From NCBI GenBank assembly GCA_910588935.1, contig CAJUSM010000023.1:1-38166 (forward strand): a stretch of DNA of 38,166 bases, in the 5' to 3' direction. The DNA comes from an uncultured Oscillospiraceae bacterium (GTDB lineage: Bacteria > Bacillota > Clostridia > Oscillospirales > Acutalibacteraceae). Positions 22,972 to 31,102 of this stretch are shown here, in pieces. A program made the translations under genes and the position numbers. Under the pieces are notes generated by a model. That model was not told the origin of the DNA and searched no databases. It was given only the letters and a program-made list of their open reading frames with translations. Every line of letters begins with the position of its first letter. The first letter of the stretch is position 1.

Positions 22972-25572
22972 TTATTTGCCGTAGTAGCACTGCAGGTAAA
23001 TTTCTTTAATCTCTTTCATCAGCGGGTACCGGGGGTTGGCACCGGTGCACTGGTCGTTAAAGGCATTCTCCACCATCTCGTCCAGGGTGGCCTTAAAGGC
23101 GTCCTCGGTAATGCCATATTCCTTAATCGTCTTCTTAATGCCAATGATGTCCTTCAGCTCTTCTAGGGCCTTAATCAGGCTCTCCAGCAGCTCATCATCG
23201 TTATTGCCAGGCAGGCCGCAGGCCTTGGCGATCTCCGCATAGCGGGCCTTGGCATGGGGGTACTGATACTGGGAGAAGGTGCCCATCTTGGTGGGAACCT
23301 CAGCGGCATTGTAGCGGATTACATCGGTAAGGATTACCGCGTTGGCCACGCCATGGGGCAGGTGGTGGTAAGCGCCCAGCTTGTGGGCCATAGAGTGGTT
23401 CAGGCCCAAGAAAGCATTGGCAAAGGCCATACCGGCAATACAGCTGGCTTCCGCCATCTTCTCTCGGGCATAGGGGTCGGCCGCGCCGTTCTGGTAGGCA
23501 GAGGGCAGATACTTGAATACCAGCTTAATGGCTTCCAGGGCCAGGCCGTCGGTAAAGGGAGAGGCCATAATAGAAACATAGGCCTCAATGGCGTGGGTCA
23601 TGGCGTCGATGCCAGAGGCGCTGGTCAGGCCCTTGGGCTGGTTCATCATGTTGTCCACGTCCACAATGGCCATGGTGGGCAGCAGCTCATAGTCGGCAAG
23701 AGGCCACTTGGTGCCGGTCTTCTCGTCGGTGATAATGGCAAAGGGAGTTACCTCAGAGCCGGTGCCAGAGGAGGTGGGAATGGCCACCATCATAGCCTTC
23801 TGGCCCATTTTGGGGAAACGGTAAATACGCTTGCGGATATCCATAAAGTCCATGGACATAGACTGGAAGTCAGCGTCTGGATGCTCGTACAGCACCCACA
23901 TAATCTTCGCGGCATCCATGGGGGAACCGCCGCCCAAGGCAATAATGGTATCAGGCTGGAAACTGCGGATCTGCTTTACGCCCTCCATGGCGCAGGCCAA
24001 GGTGGGGTCGGGAGCTACATCGGAAAACACGGCATACTGAATGCCCAGCTCGTCCAGCTTGTCGGTAAGGGGCTTGGTGTAGCCATTCTGATACAGGAAG
24101 GAGTCGGTAACAATAAAGGCCTTTTTCCGCTGGTAATCGGTCTTCAGCTCCTCCAGAGCCACGGGCATGCAGCCCTTCTTAAAGAATACCTTCTCAGGCG
24201 TACGGAACCACAGCATGTTCTCTCTCCTCTCGGCCACTGTCTTGATATTGATCAGATGCTTTACACCCACGTTCTCAGAGACGGAGTTGCCGCCCCAAGA
24301 GCCACAGCCCAGGGTAAGGGAGGGGGCAAGCTTAAAGTTGTACAGGTCGCCAATGCCGCCCTGGGAGGAGGGAGTATTCACCAAAATACGGCAGGTCTTC
24401 ATAGCAGCCTGGTGCTTGGCCATCTTCTCCTTCTGGGTTACGTCAATATACAGAGAAGCGGTGTGGCCGTAGCCGCCGTCCTCAATCAGGCGCTCAGCTT
24501 TCTGCACAGCGTCATCGAAATCGGCGGCATGATACATAGCCAGTACGGGAGAGAGCTTCTCGTGAGCGAACTCCTCAGAGATATCCACGCTCTCCACCTC
24601 GCCAATGAGGATCTTCGTGCTTTCAGGCACGGTAACCCCGGCCAGGGCGGCGATTTTATAGGCGGGCTGGCCCACGATCTTGGCGTTTAGGGCGCCGTTG
24701 ATGATAATGGTCTTGCGCACCTTGTTCAGCTCAGACTTGGAGAGGAAATGGCAGCCCCGGCGGATAAACTCATCCTTTACCTGCTGGTACAGGGGCTCCA
24801 GCACGATGACGGACTGCTCAGAGGCACAGATCATGCCGTTGTCGAAGGTCTTGGAATGGATAATGGAGTTTACGGCCAGAATGGGGTCCGCAGTGTCGTC
24901 GATAATGGCGGGCACATTGCCCGCGCCTACGCCCAGAGCAGGGGTGCCAGAGGAGTAGGCAGACTTTACCATGCCCGGGCCGCCGGTGGCCAGAATAATA
25001 TCTGCCTCGGCCATAACCAGGTTGGTCAGCTCCAGAGAGGGGGCATCGATCCAGCCAAACAAGCCCTCAGGGGCGCCGGCCTTTACAGCCGCCTGCATCA
25101 CAACCTTAGCGGCCTCAATGGTGCACTTTTTCGCCCGGGGATGGGGGCTGATGATAATGCCGTTGCGGCTCTTCAGCGCCAGCAGCGTTTTAAAAATAGC
25201 GGTAGAGGTGGGGTTGGTGGTGGGAATAACGGCCGCAATAACGCCGATGGGTTCGGCGACCTTTTTAATGCCGTATACATTGTCCTCTTCAATTACGCCG
25301 CAGGTTTTGGTATTTTTATAGGTATTATAGATATACTCGGCCGCGTAATGGTTTTTAATGACCTTATCCTCCACCACGCCCATGCCGGTTTCCTCCACAG
25401 CCATTTTGGCCAGGGGGATACGCTGCAGGTTGGCGGCCATGGCCGCGGCGCGGAAAATCTCATCCACCTGCTGCTGGGTGTACGTCGCGTACTTTTTCTG
25501 TGCGGCGCGCACCCGGGCCAGCATTCTTTCAAAGGTTTCCACGTTTTCCACGATCTCGAAATTTGTCTCCAT
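22972..25572 (-). CDS. adhE: Bifunctional acetaldehyde-CoA/alcohol dehydrogenase
   Basis: An 866-residue AdhE, the spirosome-forming fermentation enzyme that turns acetyl-CoA into ethanol with two NADH. The N-terminal aldehyde dehydrogenase domain (about 1-440) has the nucleophile Cys249 in NGMICASEQ and the CoA-binding region TNPTSTAIFK. The C-terminal iron alcohol dehydrogenase domain has GGGSPMDAAK and the iron histidines in HSMAHKLGAYHHLPHG. The ATG at 25572 is preferred; the ATG at 25584 is too close to AAAGGA, which is 11 nt from 25572, slightly long. It lies just after rex and before a small kinase. Rex normally represses adhE at low NADH/NAD, which fits the operon. Confidence 0.97.
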   Translation of the reverse strand: METNFEIVENVETFERMLARVRAAQKKYATYTQQQVDEIFRAAAMAANLQRIPLAKMAVEETGMGVVEDKVIKNHYAAEYIYNTYKNTKTCGVIEEDNVYGIKKVAEPIGVIAAVIPTTNPTSTAIFKTLLALKSRNGIIISPHPRAKKCTIEAAKVVMQAAVKAGAPEGLFGWIDAPSLELTNLVMAEADIILATGGPGMVKSAYSSGTPALGVGAGNVPAIIDDTADPILAVNSIIHSKTFDNGMICASEQSVIVLEPLYQQVKDEFIRRGCHFLSKSELNKVRKTIIINGALNAKIVGQPAYKIAALAGVTVPESTKILIGEVESVDISEEFAHEKLSPVLAMYHAADFDDAVQKAERLIEDGGYGHTASLYIDVTQKEKMAKHQAAMKTCRILVNTPSSQGGIGDLYNFKLAPSLTLGCGSWGGNSVSENVGVKHLINIKTVAERRENMLWFRTPEKVFFKKGCMPVALEELKTDYQRKKAFIVTDSFLYQNGYTKPLTDKLDELGIQYAVFSDVAPDPTLACAMEGVKQIRSFQPDTIIALGGGSPMDAAKIMWVLYEHPDADFQSMSMDFMDIRKRIYRFPKMGQKAMMVAIPTSSGTGSEVTPFAIITDEKTGTKWPLADYELLPTMAIVDVDNMMNQPKGLTSASGIDAMTHAIEAYVSIMASPFTDGLALEAIKLVFKYLPSAYQNGAADPYAREKMAEASCIAGMAFANAFLGLNHSMAHKLGAYHHLPHGVANAVILTDVIRYNAAEVPTKMGTFSQYQYPHAKARYAEIAKACGLPGNNDDELLESLIKALEELKDIIGIKKTIKEYGITEDAFKATLDEMVENAFNDQCTGANPRYPLMKEIKEIYLQCYYGK

Positions 25573-25594
25573 GAAATTGCCCATCCTTTGCTGT

Positions 25595-26233
25595 TTATTT
25601 TGTGCTGAAACGTTCTTTTAGGTGGTTGGAAAGCAGAGCCAGCGACACCGCCATGTTTTCATTTTGCACCAGAATGCCCTCTGGCACGTTTAGGTGGGCG
25701 TTGGCAAAGTTCCAAACCGCCAGAATGCCGCTGTCGATCAGCTGGTCGCACACCTGCTGGGCGTGCTCTCCCGGCACCGTAATAATTCCGATGTGCACCC
25801 CAACCCTTCGGCAGAGCCCGCCCATTTTTTCAACAGACAGTATCCGCTTTCCCGCTACCTGCGCGCCCACCAGGGCTGGGTCGCTGTCAAAAGCGGCCAG
25901 GATATTCAGCCCATACTGGGGAAAACCGCTGTAAGAAAGCAGCGCCTGGCCCAGCTTGCCTGCGCCTACCAAAATGGCGTCCTGGGTGTTGTCGTAACCC
26001 AAAAAGCGCTCCAGCTCCTGGATTAGCTCTAGGCGGATATAGCCCACCTTTGGCCTGCCCAGGCTGCTCACCGCGGCAAGGTCCTTGCGCACCACCACAT
26101 CGTTTAGGCCCAAGGCCTCGGCTATGGCGGTGGCAGAAATATGCTTGCAGGATTCGCCCTTTAGGCTTTTCAAAAAGTTTAGATAAGCTGGCAGCCGCTG
26201 CAGGGTCTGCTTGGAAACACACCGGTCCGGCAT
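25595..26233 (-). CDS. rex: Redox-sensing transcriptional repressor Rex
   Basis: A 212-residue Rex protein that senses the NADH/NAD ratio. The N-terminal winged helix covers about 1-80 (KHISATAIAEALGLNDVVVRKDL is the recognition region, split here as AIAEALGLNDVVVRKDL). The Rossmann domain has GAGKLGQALL near 92-101. AGAGGTG stands before the ATG with 8-nt spacing. It is immediately upstream of adhE, 22 bp from its start, and so probably controls its own operon. I see no clear TTGTTAA-type Rex site in the 200 bp upstream; paired TATCGATA palindromes are present instead. Identity is secure, the binding site is not. Confidence 0.95.
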   Translation of the reverse strand: MPDRCVSKQTLQRLPAYLNFLKSLKGESCKHISATAIAEALGLNDVVVRKDLAAVSSLGRPKVGYIRLELIQELERFLGYDNTQDAILVGAGKLGQALLSYSGFPQYGLNILAAFDSDPALVGAQVAGKRILSVEKMGGLCRRVGVHIGIITVPGEHAQQVCDQLIDSGILAVWNFANAHLNVPEGILVQNENMAVSLALLSNHLKERFSTK

Positions 26234-26328
26234 CGATTTTTCACCTCTTTTCCCTTTGGATCTGAAATTTTGCTCTTACTGCATATAATATACCACACTT
26301 CTGCGGAAAATGGAAGAAAAAAATCATG

Positions 26329-26350
26329 TATCGATAAAGAAATATCGATA
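26329..26350. promoter_or_regulatory. Paired TATCGATA palindromes upstream of rex
   Basis: Two identical 8-bp palindromes, TATCGATA at 26329-26336 and 26343-26350, are separated by AAGAAA, so the block is both a direct and an inverted repeat. It lies about 95-120 bp before the rex start. A dimer-binding regulator is plausible. It does not match the known Rex consensus. Confidence 0.45.
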
Positions 26351-26400
26351 GACAAGAGTCTTATATTTTGTACGATTTTGCTTATGGCAATTGATAAAAT

Positions 26401-26430
26401 GAAAAGGGCCCCGGCAGGCTGCCAGGGTCT
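26401..26430 (-). terminator. Terminator of the 31-residue membrane protein gene
   Basis: On the minus strand GACCCTGGC and GCCGGGGCC (one mismatch, one wobble) form a stem with a 5-nt loop, followed by TTTT and a T-rich tail. It starts 14 bp past the small ORF stop. Confidence 0.6.
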
Positions 26431-26443
26431 TCTTTTTCCACAC

Positions 26444-26539
26444 CTATTTTGTCTCTTTTGTTCTGTGTTCCGCATACAGGGCGCCAGCCGCAAAGCCTAT
26501 AGCCAAGCCGACCATTGTCATAAAATATACTCCCAGCAT
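26444..26539 (-). CDS. Small single-pass membrane protein, 31 residues
   Basis: An ATG at 26539, preceded by GAGGGA at about 5 nt, opens a 31-codon frame. Residues 2-22 are a glycine/alanine-rich hydrophobic segment (VGLAIGFAAGALY in its core) and the tail is charged, AEHRTKETK, giving a classic small membrane protein layout with the charged end probably in the cytoplasm. A terminator lies directly downstream. It follows the FAD/Rieske gene by 117 bp in the same direction. I know no family for it. The hydrophobic core, ribosome binding site and terminator together make it more than a chance frame, but conservation was not checked. Confidence 0.55.
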   Translation of the reverse strand: MLGVYFMTMVGLAIGFAAGALYAEHRTKETK

Positions 26540-26656
26540 TCTCTTCCCTCTTTTCCATACCTATACTAAAGCCATTCATATGATACCTGGAAAAGATTAC
26601 GGGCGGCAAAAGAGAATCTTACATTTTTTCAACAATTTCTTGCTCTTTAGCTGGCT

Positions 26657-27955
26657 TCACATGTGTTTCTTATCATCGGTCGCGGGGTTATCCAGCAGCT
26701 TTCCATCTTCCCCAAAGCGTGAACCATGGCAAGGGCAGTCCCAGCTATGCTCGGCCGGATTGTATTTTAAGGCACAGCCCATGTGGGGGCAGCGGGGCAC
26801 TGTGGGGGTGAGCAGGTTTAAAATGGCCTCCACCGCGTTTGCTGCCAGCTGAGGCCGGAGCATACTCCTGGATGGGTCAAACAAACCGGCGAAAGCATTG
26901 GTCTTGCCCATAGCCAAGTCGGCCAAAAGGCAGGCGGCTACCATGGAAGAGGTCATCCCCCATTTGTTGAACCCAGAGGCCACAAAAAGCTGGGGCGTGT
27001 TTTTGGCGTATAGGCCAATATAGGGCACACCGTCCAGGCTCATGCAGTCCTGGGTGGCCCAGCGGGCGGTAATCTGTGCCTCTGGGTACCAGCGCCGGGC
27101 AAGGGCCTCCAGCTTCTGCCAGCCACCAGGCTTTCCGGTACGGTGGCTGCCTCCGCCTAACAGTAAATGATCTTGGTAGCTCCGAAAAGAGAGCCCTGGC
27201 GTGGCCTCATCTATATACATTCCTCCTGGATCCGGCGCGCCCTTTAGAGCCAGCACATAGGAGCGCTGCTGATACAGCTTGAGAAAATAGCCGCCATGTT
27301 TATTGAGCATAGGGAAATGGGTGGCAATGATTATCCGTTTTGCAAAAACCGAGCCTCCTGTGGTCACCGCTTTTTCCGGCATCAGCTCCAATACCTTGGT
27401 ATGCTCAAAAATCCGCAGCCCACGGGAAATCCCCTTTAAAAAGCTTAGGGGATGGAATTGGGCCTGCCGGGGAAATCCTACTGCCCCTGCAATGGGAAAA
27501 GGCAGGGGCAGCTCTTTTCGGAACAGAGCCGGAAAGTCCAGACGCTTCAGCGCCTCCAGCTCTTCCTGGATTTTTCCCGGGTTATCCCGGGAATACACAA
27601 AGGACTCTTGCTCCTCCAAGCCACAGCCCATTCCCATGCAGAGCTCCCGATACCCCTGGATTGCCTCCTGATTTGCCTGGAGGTATAAGCGCGCCATGTC
27701 TACGCCAAATTCCTTTATAAGCCTGTGGTAAACCAGGCCGTGCTGAGAAGTAATTTTTGCGGTGGTATTTTTGGTAATGCCTCCGCCAATGCGGTCCGCC
27801 TCTACTAGGGCATAGTCTGCCCCAGCCTGAGCCAACTGGTAAGCGCACAGGACCCCAGCCATTCCCCCGCCAATTACAAGCACATCCGTGTGCAAATCCT
27901 CTTGCAGAGGGGCAAAATGGGGCATATCCACTGTCTGTGTCCAAATAGAATCCAT
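26657..27955 (-). CDS. FAD-dependent oxidoreductase with C-terminal Rieske [2Fe-2S] domain
   Basis: A 432-residue two-domain protein. Residues 1 to about 360 are a DAO-type FAD domain with VIGGGMAGVLCAYQLA at 26-41 and the substrate-side block GVPYIGLYA. Residues about 375-432 are a Rieske domain with CPH at 389-391 and CPCH at 407-410, the Cys/His ligands of a [2Fe-2S] centre. The pairing suggests electrons move between flavin and the iron-sulfur cluster; the amine or acid oxidised is unknown. GAGGTG stands before the ATG. A candidate promoter is at 28052-28080. It runs toward the 31-residue gene and rex. No redox partner is adjacent. Confidence 0.9.
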   Translation of the reverse strand: MDSIWTQTVDMPHFAPLQEDLHTDVLVIGGGMAGVLCAYQLAQAGADYALVEADRIGGGITKNTTAKITSQHGLVYHRLIKEFGVDMARLYLQANQEAIQGYRELCMGMGCGLEEQESFVYSRDNPGKIQEELEALKRLDFPALFRKELPLPFPIAGAVGFPRQAQFHPLSFLKGISRGLRIFEHTKVLELMPEKAVTTGGSVFAKRIIIATHFPMLNKHGGYFLKLYQQRSYVLALKGAPDPGGMYIDEATPGLSFRSYQDHLLLGGGSHRTGKPGGWQKLEALARRWYPEAQITARWATQDCMSLDGVPYIGLYAKNTPQLFVASGFNKWGMTSSMVAACLLADLAMGKTNAFAGLFDPSRSMLRPQLAANAVEAILNLLTPTVPRCPHMGCALKYNPAEHSWDCPCHGSRFGEDGKLLDNPATDDKKHM

Positions 27956-28051
27956 TGTATCACCTCAATGGGCTTAAAGTAGGATCGGAGAATCCTATTT
28001 CATACGATTTCTCCAGGTTCAAACAGATTTTAGGATAGCCACACTGCAGAG

Positions 28052-28080
28052 GTTTTATGATTTCATCAGAAAAAACTCAA
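28052..28080 (-). promoter_or_regulatory. Candidate promoter of the FAD/Rieske gene
   Basis: On the minus strand TTGAGT (28075-28080), a 17-nt spacer and TAAAAC (28052-28057) are plausible. The leader would be about 90 nt. Confidence 0.4.
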
Positions 28081-28160
28081 AATTCGGCGGAGACACACAC
28101 TCCCCCTTTCCTCTGAATATGGGAGCGCCCAAAACAATATTTTTCTTCTGTGTTCAGGGC

Positions 28161-28189
28161 TTGCCAGTCCACGTAAAATATGATATCAT
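28161..28189 (+). promoter_or_regulatory. Promoter of the HExxH gene
   Basis: TTGCCA (28161-28166), a 17-nt spacer and TATCAT (28184-28189) form a good sigma-A promoter. The -10 box lies inside the 22-bp palindrome at 28174-28195. Confidence 0.65.
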
Positions 28190-28195
28190 ATTTTA
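28174..28195. promoter_or_regulatory. Perfect 22-bp palindrome over a -10 box (operator candidate)
   Basis: Each half reads TAAAATATGAT and the two halves are exact reverse complements with no central gap. It covers the spacer end and the -10 box of the promoter at 28161-28189, the classic place for a repressor. AT-rich and even-length, it suits a homodimeric regulator. None is encoded next to it. Confidence 0.65.
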
Positions 28196-28347
28196 GACAA
28201 AGACTATGCCATTTTGCGGCCCGAAATAGAGTTCTGCCCTATGGGCGAAGAATTGCGCGAAGGCCAGCGATGAAAAGACGGCAGGCGGATTTAGGGAAAA
28301 GCTTAGGGCCTGCTGCTTTATTTGGCTCAAAGAAGGAAGGATTATTT

Positions 28348-28812
28348 ATGGGAATTTCCAAGGAGTTTGCACAAGAGCGATTTCTCTTTTGGTGCCAGAA
28401 GCTCCGCCTTTCCCCTGGCTGGGACATCCGGCTGGAATGGGTGGAGAATCCGGATTGGCCAAAAACCGGAGATTTTAAGGTGGACTGCGACGACAAAAAG
28501 GCCATTTTGCTTTTAAACGCAGTCAATCCCCGCCAGGAAAACTGGGAAGAGGTTATTGTCCATGAGCTGCTGCACCTAAAGCTTTACCCCCTAGACCAAG
28601 TTACCGAGTCCCTGATTACCAGCCATTTTCAAGAGGGGACTGGCGCCTACAGTTTTGCCTATACCCAGTTTTTTACAGCTCTGGAACAAACTGTAGAGGA
28701 GCTGGCCAAGTGTTTTTTGTTGGAATATGGGGAAAACCGGGAGCTATCCTTTGGGCGCTGCCAGGGAATGCCCTCTTTTAACGAGCTGTACAATGGGCTG
28801 AAAAACCTATAA
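28348..28812 (+). CDS. Small HExxH putative metallopeptidase
   Basis: A 154-residue protein of unknown family. HELLH at 72-76 is a zinc metallopeptidase motif, and EQTVEELAKCFL (113-124) could supply a glutamate as third ligand, as in small minimal metalloproteases. It has no signal peptide or membrane segment. The ATG at 28348 follows GGAAGG at good spacing; the longer frame upstream starting at 28180 passes through the palindrome and lacks a ribosome binding site. A terminator shared with the convergent gene follows. It may be a phage- or toxin-antitoxin-related protease (ImmA-like) but nothing nearby supports that. Function unassigned. Confidence 0.6.
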   Translation: MGISKEFAQERFLFWCQKLRLSPGWDIRLEWVENPDWPKTGDFKVDCDDKKAILLLNAVNPRQENWEEVIVHELLHLKLYPLDQVTESLITSHFQEGTGAYSFAYTQFFTALEQTVEELAKCFLLEYGENRELSFGRCQGMPSFNELYNGLKNL

Positions 28813-28843
28813 AAAAGCGCGGGACATAAGCCCCGCGCTTTTT
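28812..28843. terminator. Bidirectional terminator between the HExxH gene and the CD1247-like gene
   Basis: Arms AAAAAGCGCGGG (28812-28823) and CCCGCGCTTTTT (28832-28843) form a 12-bp stem with T-runs on both strands between convergent genes. Confidence 0.92.
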
Positions 28844-28853
28844 CTGCAATTAT

Positions 28854-29291
28854 TTATTTCTCTTCTTCTGTCTCGCTGTCTTCTTCCTCGTCATCAAAGT
28901 CGAACTCCAGGTGCTCGCCGCAGCCAGGACAGACAATCTGTCCCTCGTCCAGCATGGAGTCATCCAGCTGAATGGTATCGCCGCAGCTGGGACAGGTAAC
29001 TTCAAAGGTCATGTCATCATCGTCATGATGGTGGTGGCCGCAGCCACAGCCGCAGCATTCGTCGTCCTCCAGGCCGTAATACTCCGACTCCAGGCTGCCC
29101 AGGTCCTCGTCGATCTCATCCACCTGCTGGCCCAGCTCGGCATACTCGTCCTCCAGCTCCTCTACGGAAACGGCCAGGTCATCCAGCAGCTCCACCATTG
29201 CGTTGAAGATTTTGGTCTCCTTTGCCTCCGGATCCAGTCCCAGGCCGTCCATCAGCCCGCGAATGTAGGAAGCGCGCTCTGAATTCGTCAT
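28854..29291 (-). CDS. CD1247-like acidic zinc-ribbon protein
   Basis: A 145-residue protein. Residues 1-60 match the CD1247 N-terminal pattern common in Clostridia (MTNSERASYIRGLMDGLGLD, then a helical coil LDDLAVSVEELEDEYAELG). A metal-rich centre, CCGCGCGHHHH at about 79-89, could bind metal. CPSC and CPGC at about 99 and 120 form a zinc ribbon, and the tail is strongly acidic. AAGGAG precedes the ATG. It follows efp at 75 bp and is probably part of the efp transcript. The role is unknown; a regulatory or RNA-related adaptor is a guess. Confidence 0.75.
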   Translation of the reverse strand: MTNSERASYIRGLMDGLGLDPEAKETKIFNAMVELLDDLAVSVEELEDEYAELGQQVDEIDEDLGSLESEYYGLEDDECCGCGCGHHHHDDDDMTFEVTCPSCGDTIQLDDSMLDEGQIVCPGCGEHLEFDFDDEEEDSETEEEK

Positions 29292-29366
29292 GGATATCTC
29301 CTTTTCCCCAGGCCGCTAAGCTGCCGCCTGGATTGGAATTTTGCTAAACCTTATTTATTTTATAGC

Positions 29367-29924
29367 TTATGCCCGCTCCATATACTCGCCGGTGCGGGTA
29401 TCAATGCGGATCATTTCCCCTTCGTTGATGAACAGCGGCACCCGAATTTCCGCGCCGGTTTCCACAGTGGCGGGCTTTAGGGTGTTGGTGGCGGTGTCGC
29501 CCTTTACGCCGGGCTCGGTTTTGGTAACCTGGAGCTCCACAAAGTTAGGGGGCTCCACGCCAAACACACTGCCCTTATAAGAGAGCACCTTGCACTCCAT
29601 GTTCTCCTTTACAAACTTAAAGTTGTCTGTAAGCACATTGCTGTTAATCGGGATCTGCTCGTAGGACTCGGTGTCCATAAAGTAGTAGAGATCCCCATCA
29701 CTGTACAGGTACTGCATGTCCTTGCGCTCAATGAACGCGGTGGGGAATTTGTCGTTGGGGTTGAAGGTGCGCTCGGTGACAGCCCCAGAGATCACATTGC
29801 GGATCTTGGTGCGCACAAATGCCGCGCCTTTGCCGGGCTTCACATGCTGAAACTCGATGATGGAGTATACAGCCCCGTCCATCTCAAAGGTCACGCCGTT
29901 TCTAAAATCGCCTGCGGTTACCAT
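29367..29924 (-). CDS. efp: Translation elongation factor P
   Basis: A 185-residue EF-P, exactly the family length. It binds between the ribosomal P and E sites and relieves stalling on consecutive prolines. The KOW-like N-terminus has [17 protein letters not shown], and the modification loop [12 protein letters not shown] carries the lysine at the tip (about residue 32). The two OB domains follow, ending in [21 protein letters not shown]. The ATG at 29924 has GGGAGG 10 nt away; an upstream TTG in frame is rejected because it is inside the ribosome binding site. A promoter lies at 29959-29987. Confidence 0.97.
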   Translation of the reverse strand: MVTAGDFRNGVTFEMDGAVYSIIEFQHVKPGKGAAFVRTKIRNVISGAVTERTFNPNDKFPTAFIERKDMQYLYSDGDLYYFMDTESYEQIPINSNVLTDNFKFVKENMECKVLSYKGSVFGVEPPNFVELQVTKTEPGVKGDTATNTLKPATVETGAEIRVPLFINEGEMIRIDTRTGEYMERA

Positions 29925-29958
29925 ACAAAAAAGACCTCCCAAGTTTTAATCTGCTTCT

Positions 29959-29987
29959 ATTTTATCTTATTCTGCCGTGAAATTCAA
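29959..29987 (-). promoter_or_regulatory. Promoter of efp
   Basis: On the minus strand TTGAAT (29982-29987), a 17-nt spacer and TAAAAT (29959-29964) lie 35-63 bp before the efp start, in the gap after the Xaa-Pro peptidase. Confidence 0.65.
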
Positions 29988-30022
29988 GAAAATTCCAAGA
30001 GCCTTGCCCAAAAAACCAAAAA

Positions 30023-31102
30023 TTACAGCTCCAGCAGCTCTTTGGGCGATTTGGTCAGGCTGCGGCAGCCCTCTGCTGTAACCAGCAGCATGTCCTCAAT
30101 GCGCACGCCGTACTTGGCCGGCACATAAATGCCTGGCTCATCGGTAATTACCATGCCCTCGGCACAGGGGGTCTTGTCCCGGTGGGAAAAGCCTGGCCAC
30201 TCGTGGATTTCAAAGCCCACCCCATGGCCCAAGCCGTGGCCAAAGGTGCCTGGGTAGTCCTTTTCAATGATATCCCGGGCAATTTTGTCTACATCGCAGC
30301 ACAGTACCCCGGGCTTTACCCCCTCAATAACAGCCAGCTGGGCCTGAAGCACGGTTTCATACACCTTGCGCTGTTCCTCACTTACCTTGCCAAGGGCTAC
30401 GGTACGGGTCATGTCGCTGTGGTAGCCGTCCAGCATGGCGCCGGTGTCCATGGTAACAAAATCACCTTTCTGCACCTGATAGTCTGAGGGCACGGCATGA
30501 CACTGGGAGCCATTTTTTCCCGCGGCCACAATCAGCTCGAAAGCCACGTTTTCCGCGCCGTTTTTCCGCATAAAGAACTCGATCTCCAAAGCAAGGTCCC
30601 GCTCTTTGGCCCCTTCCTTAATAAAGGGCAGGATATGCTGAAAAGCAGCATCGGTAATAGCCTGGGCGGCCTCAATTTTTGCCACTTCCTCCGGAGACTT
30701 GATCATACGCTGGTCCTTAATGGCGTTGTCCAGGGTTTCATCCAGCACGGTTTCAATGCCATGCTCGGCAAAAAGCTTCTCATAAATGCGGGACTCGGCC
30801 ACGCTGAGCTTGTTAATCTCCATATAGATCTGCTTTACGCCGTGCTTTTGGGCCAGCTCAACCAGCTTCTCCTTTAGGTTTGTAAAGCCGGTAACAGTGC
30901 AATTTTTAGCCGAATATCCCGCTGCCTCCTCATAGCGGAAATCCTGAAGCAGATAGGCCTCCTCCGCCGTAATCAGCAGCGCGCCAGCATCGGAAGGAAA
31001 CTGGGTAAAATACCGGCGGTTGCGCTCGGAGCAGACCAAAATGGCCTTCTGGGAGTCCCCGGCAATCAGTCTTTCCGCAATTCTCTCCACAGGGTTCTTC
31101 AC
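30023..31102 (-). CDS. Xaa-Pro aminopeptidase/dipeptidase, M24 family
   Basis: A 359-residue pita-bread metallopeptidase that removes residues before proline, complementing EF-P in proline-rich protein handling. Metal ligands are visible: two Asp in MDTGAMLDGYHSDMTRT, His in HGLGHGVGFEIHE, Glu in ITDEPGIY and Glu in GVRIEDMLLVT. The start is GTG at 31102, overlapping the YqeG stop codon and preceded by AAAGGA at 9 nt, so it is probably translationally coupled. Substrate range (dipeptides or longer) is not decided by sequence. Confidence 0.93.
   Translation of the reverse strand: MKNPVERIAERLIAGDSQKAILVCSERNRRYFTQFPSDAGALLITAEEAYLLQDFRYEEAAGYSAKNCTVTGFTNLKEKLVELAQKHGVKQIYMEINKLSVAESRIYEKLFAEHGIETVLDETLDNAIKDQRMIKSPEEVAKIEAAQAITDAAFQHILPFIKEGAKERDLALEIEFFMRKNGAENVAFELIVAAGKNGSQCHAVPSDYQVQKGDFVTMDTGAMLDGYHSDMTRTVALGKVSEEQRKVYETVLQAQLAVIEGVKPGVLCCDVDKIARDIIEKDYPGTFGHGLGHGVGFEIHEWPGFSHRDKTPCAEGMVITDEPGIYVPAKYGVRIEDMLLVTAEGCRSLTKSPKELLEL

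Larger units (their letters stand above)
27956..28347. other. Divergent intergenic region with two promoters and a palindrome
   Basis: This 392-bp gap separates the FAD/Rieske gene (minus) from the HExxH gene (plus). It holds a candidate minus promoter at 28052-28080, a plus promoter at 28161-28189 overlapped by a 22-bp palindrome, and a small inverted repeat TAGGAT/ATCCTA near 27980-27997. No further gene is evident; a longer upstream frame of the HExxH gene lacks a ribosome binding site. Confidence 0.6.

Noticed and set aside
23254..24690. 478-residue open frame on the plus strand opposite adhE
   Set aside because: It is the reverse complement of a certain, highly conserved gene, lacks a ribosome binding site and encodes a glycine/leucine/valine-rich composition typical of antisense shadows.
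26234..26400. Rex operator in the rex promoter region
   Set aside because: I looked for a TTGTTAA/TTAACAA or TTGTGA/TCACAA pair and saw none; only the TATCGATA pair is present.
28180..28347. Upstream extension of the HExxH protein
   Set aside because: It would start inside the 22-bp palindrome and promoter and lacks a ribosome binding site, while the ATG at 28348 has GGAAGG.
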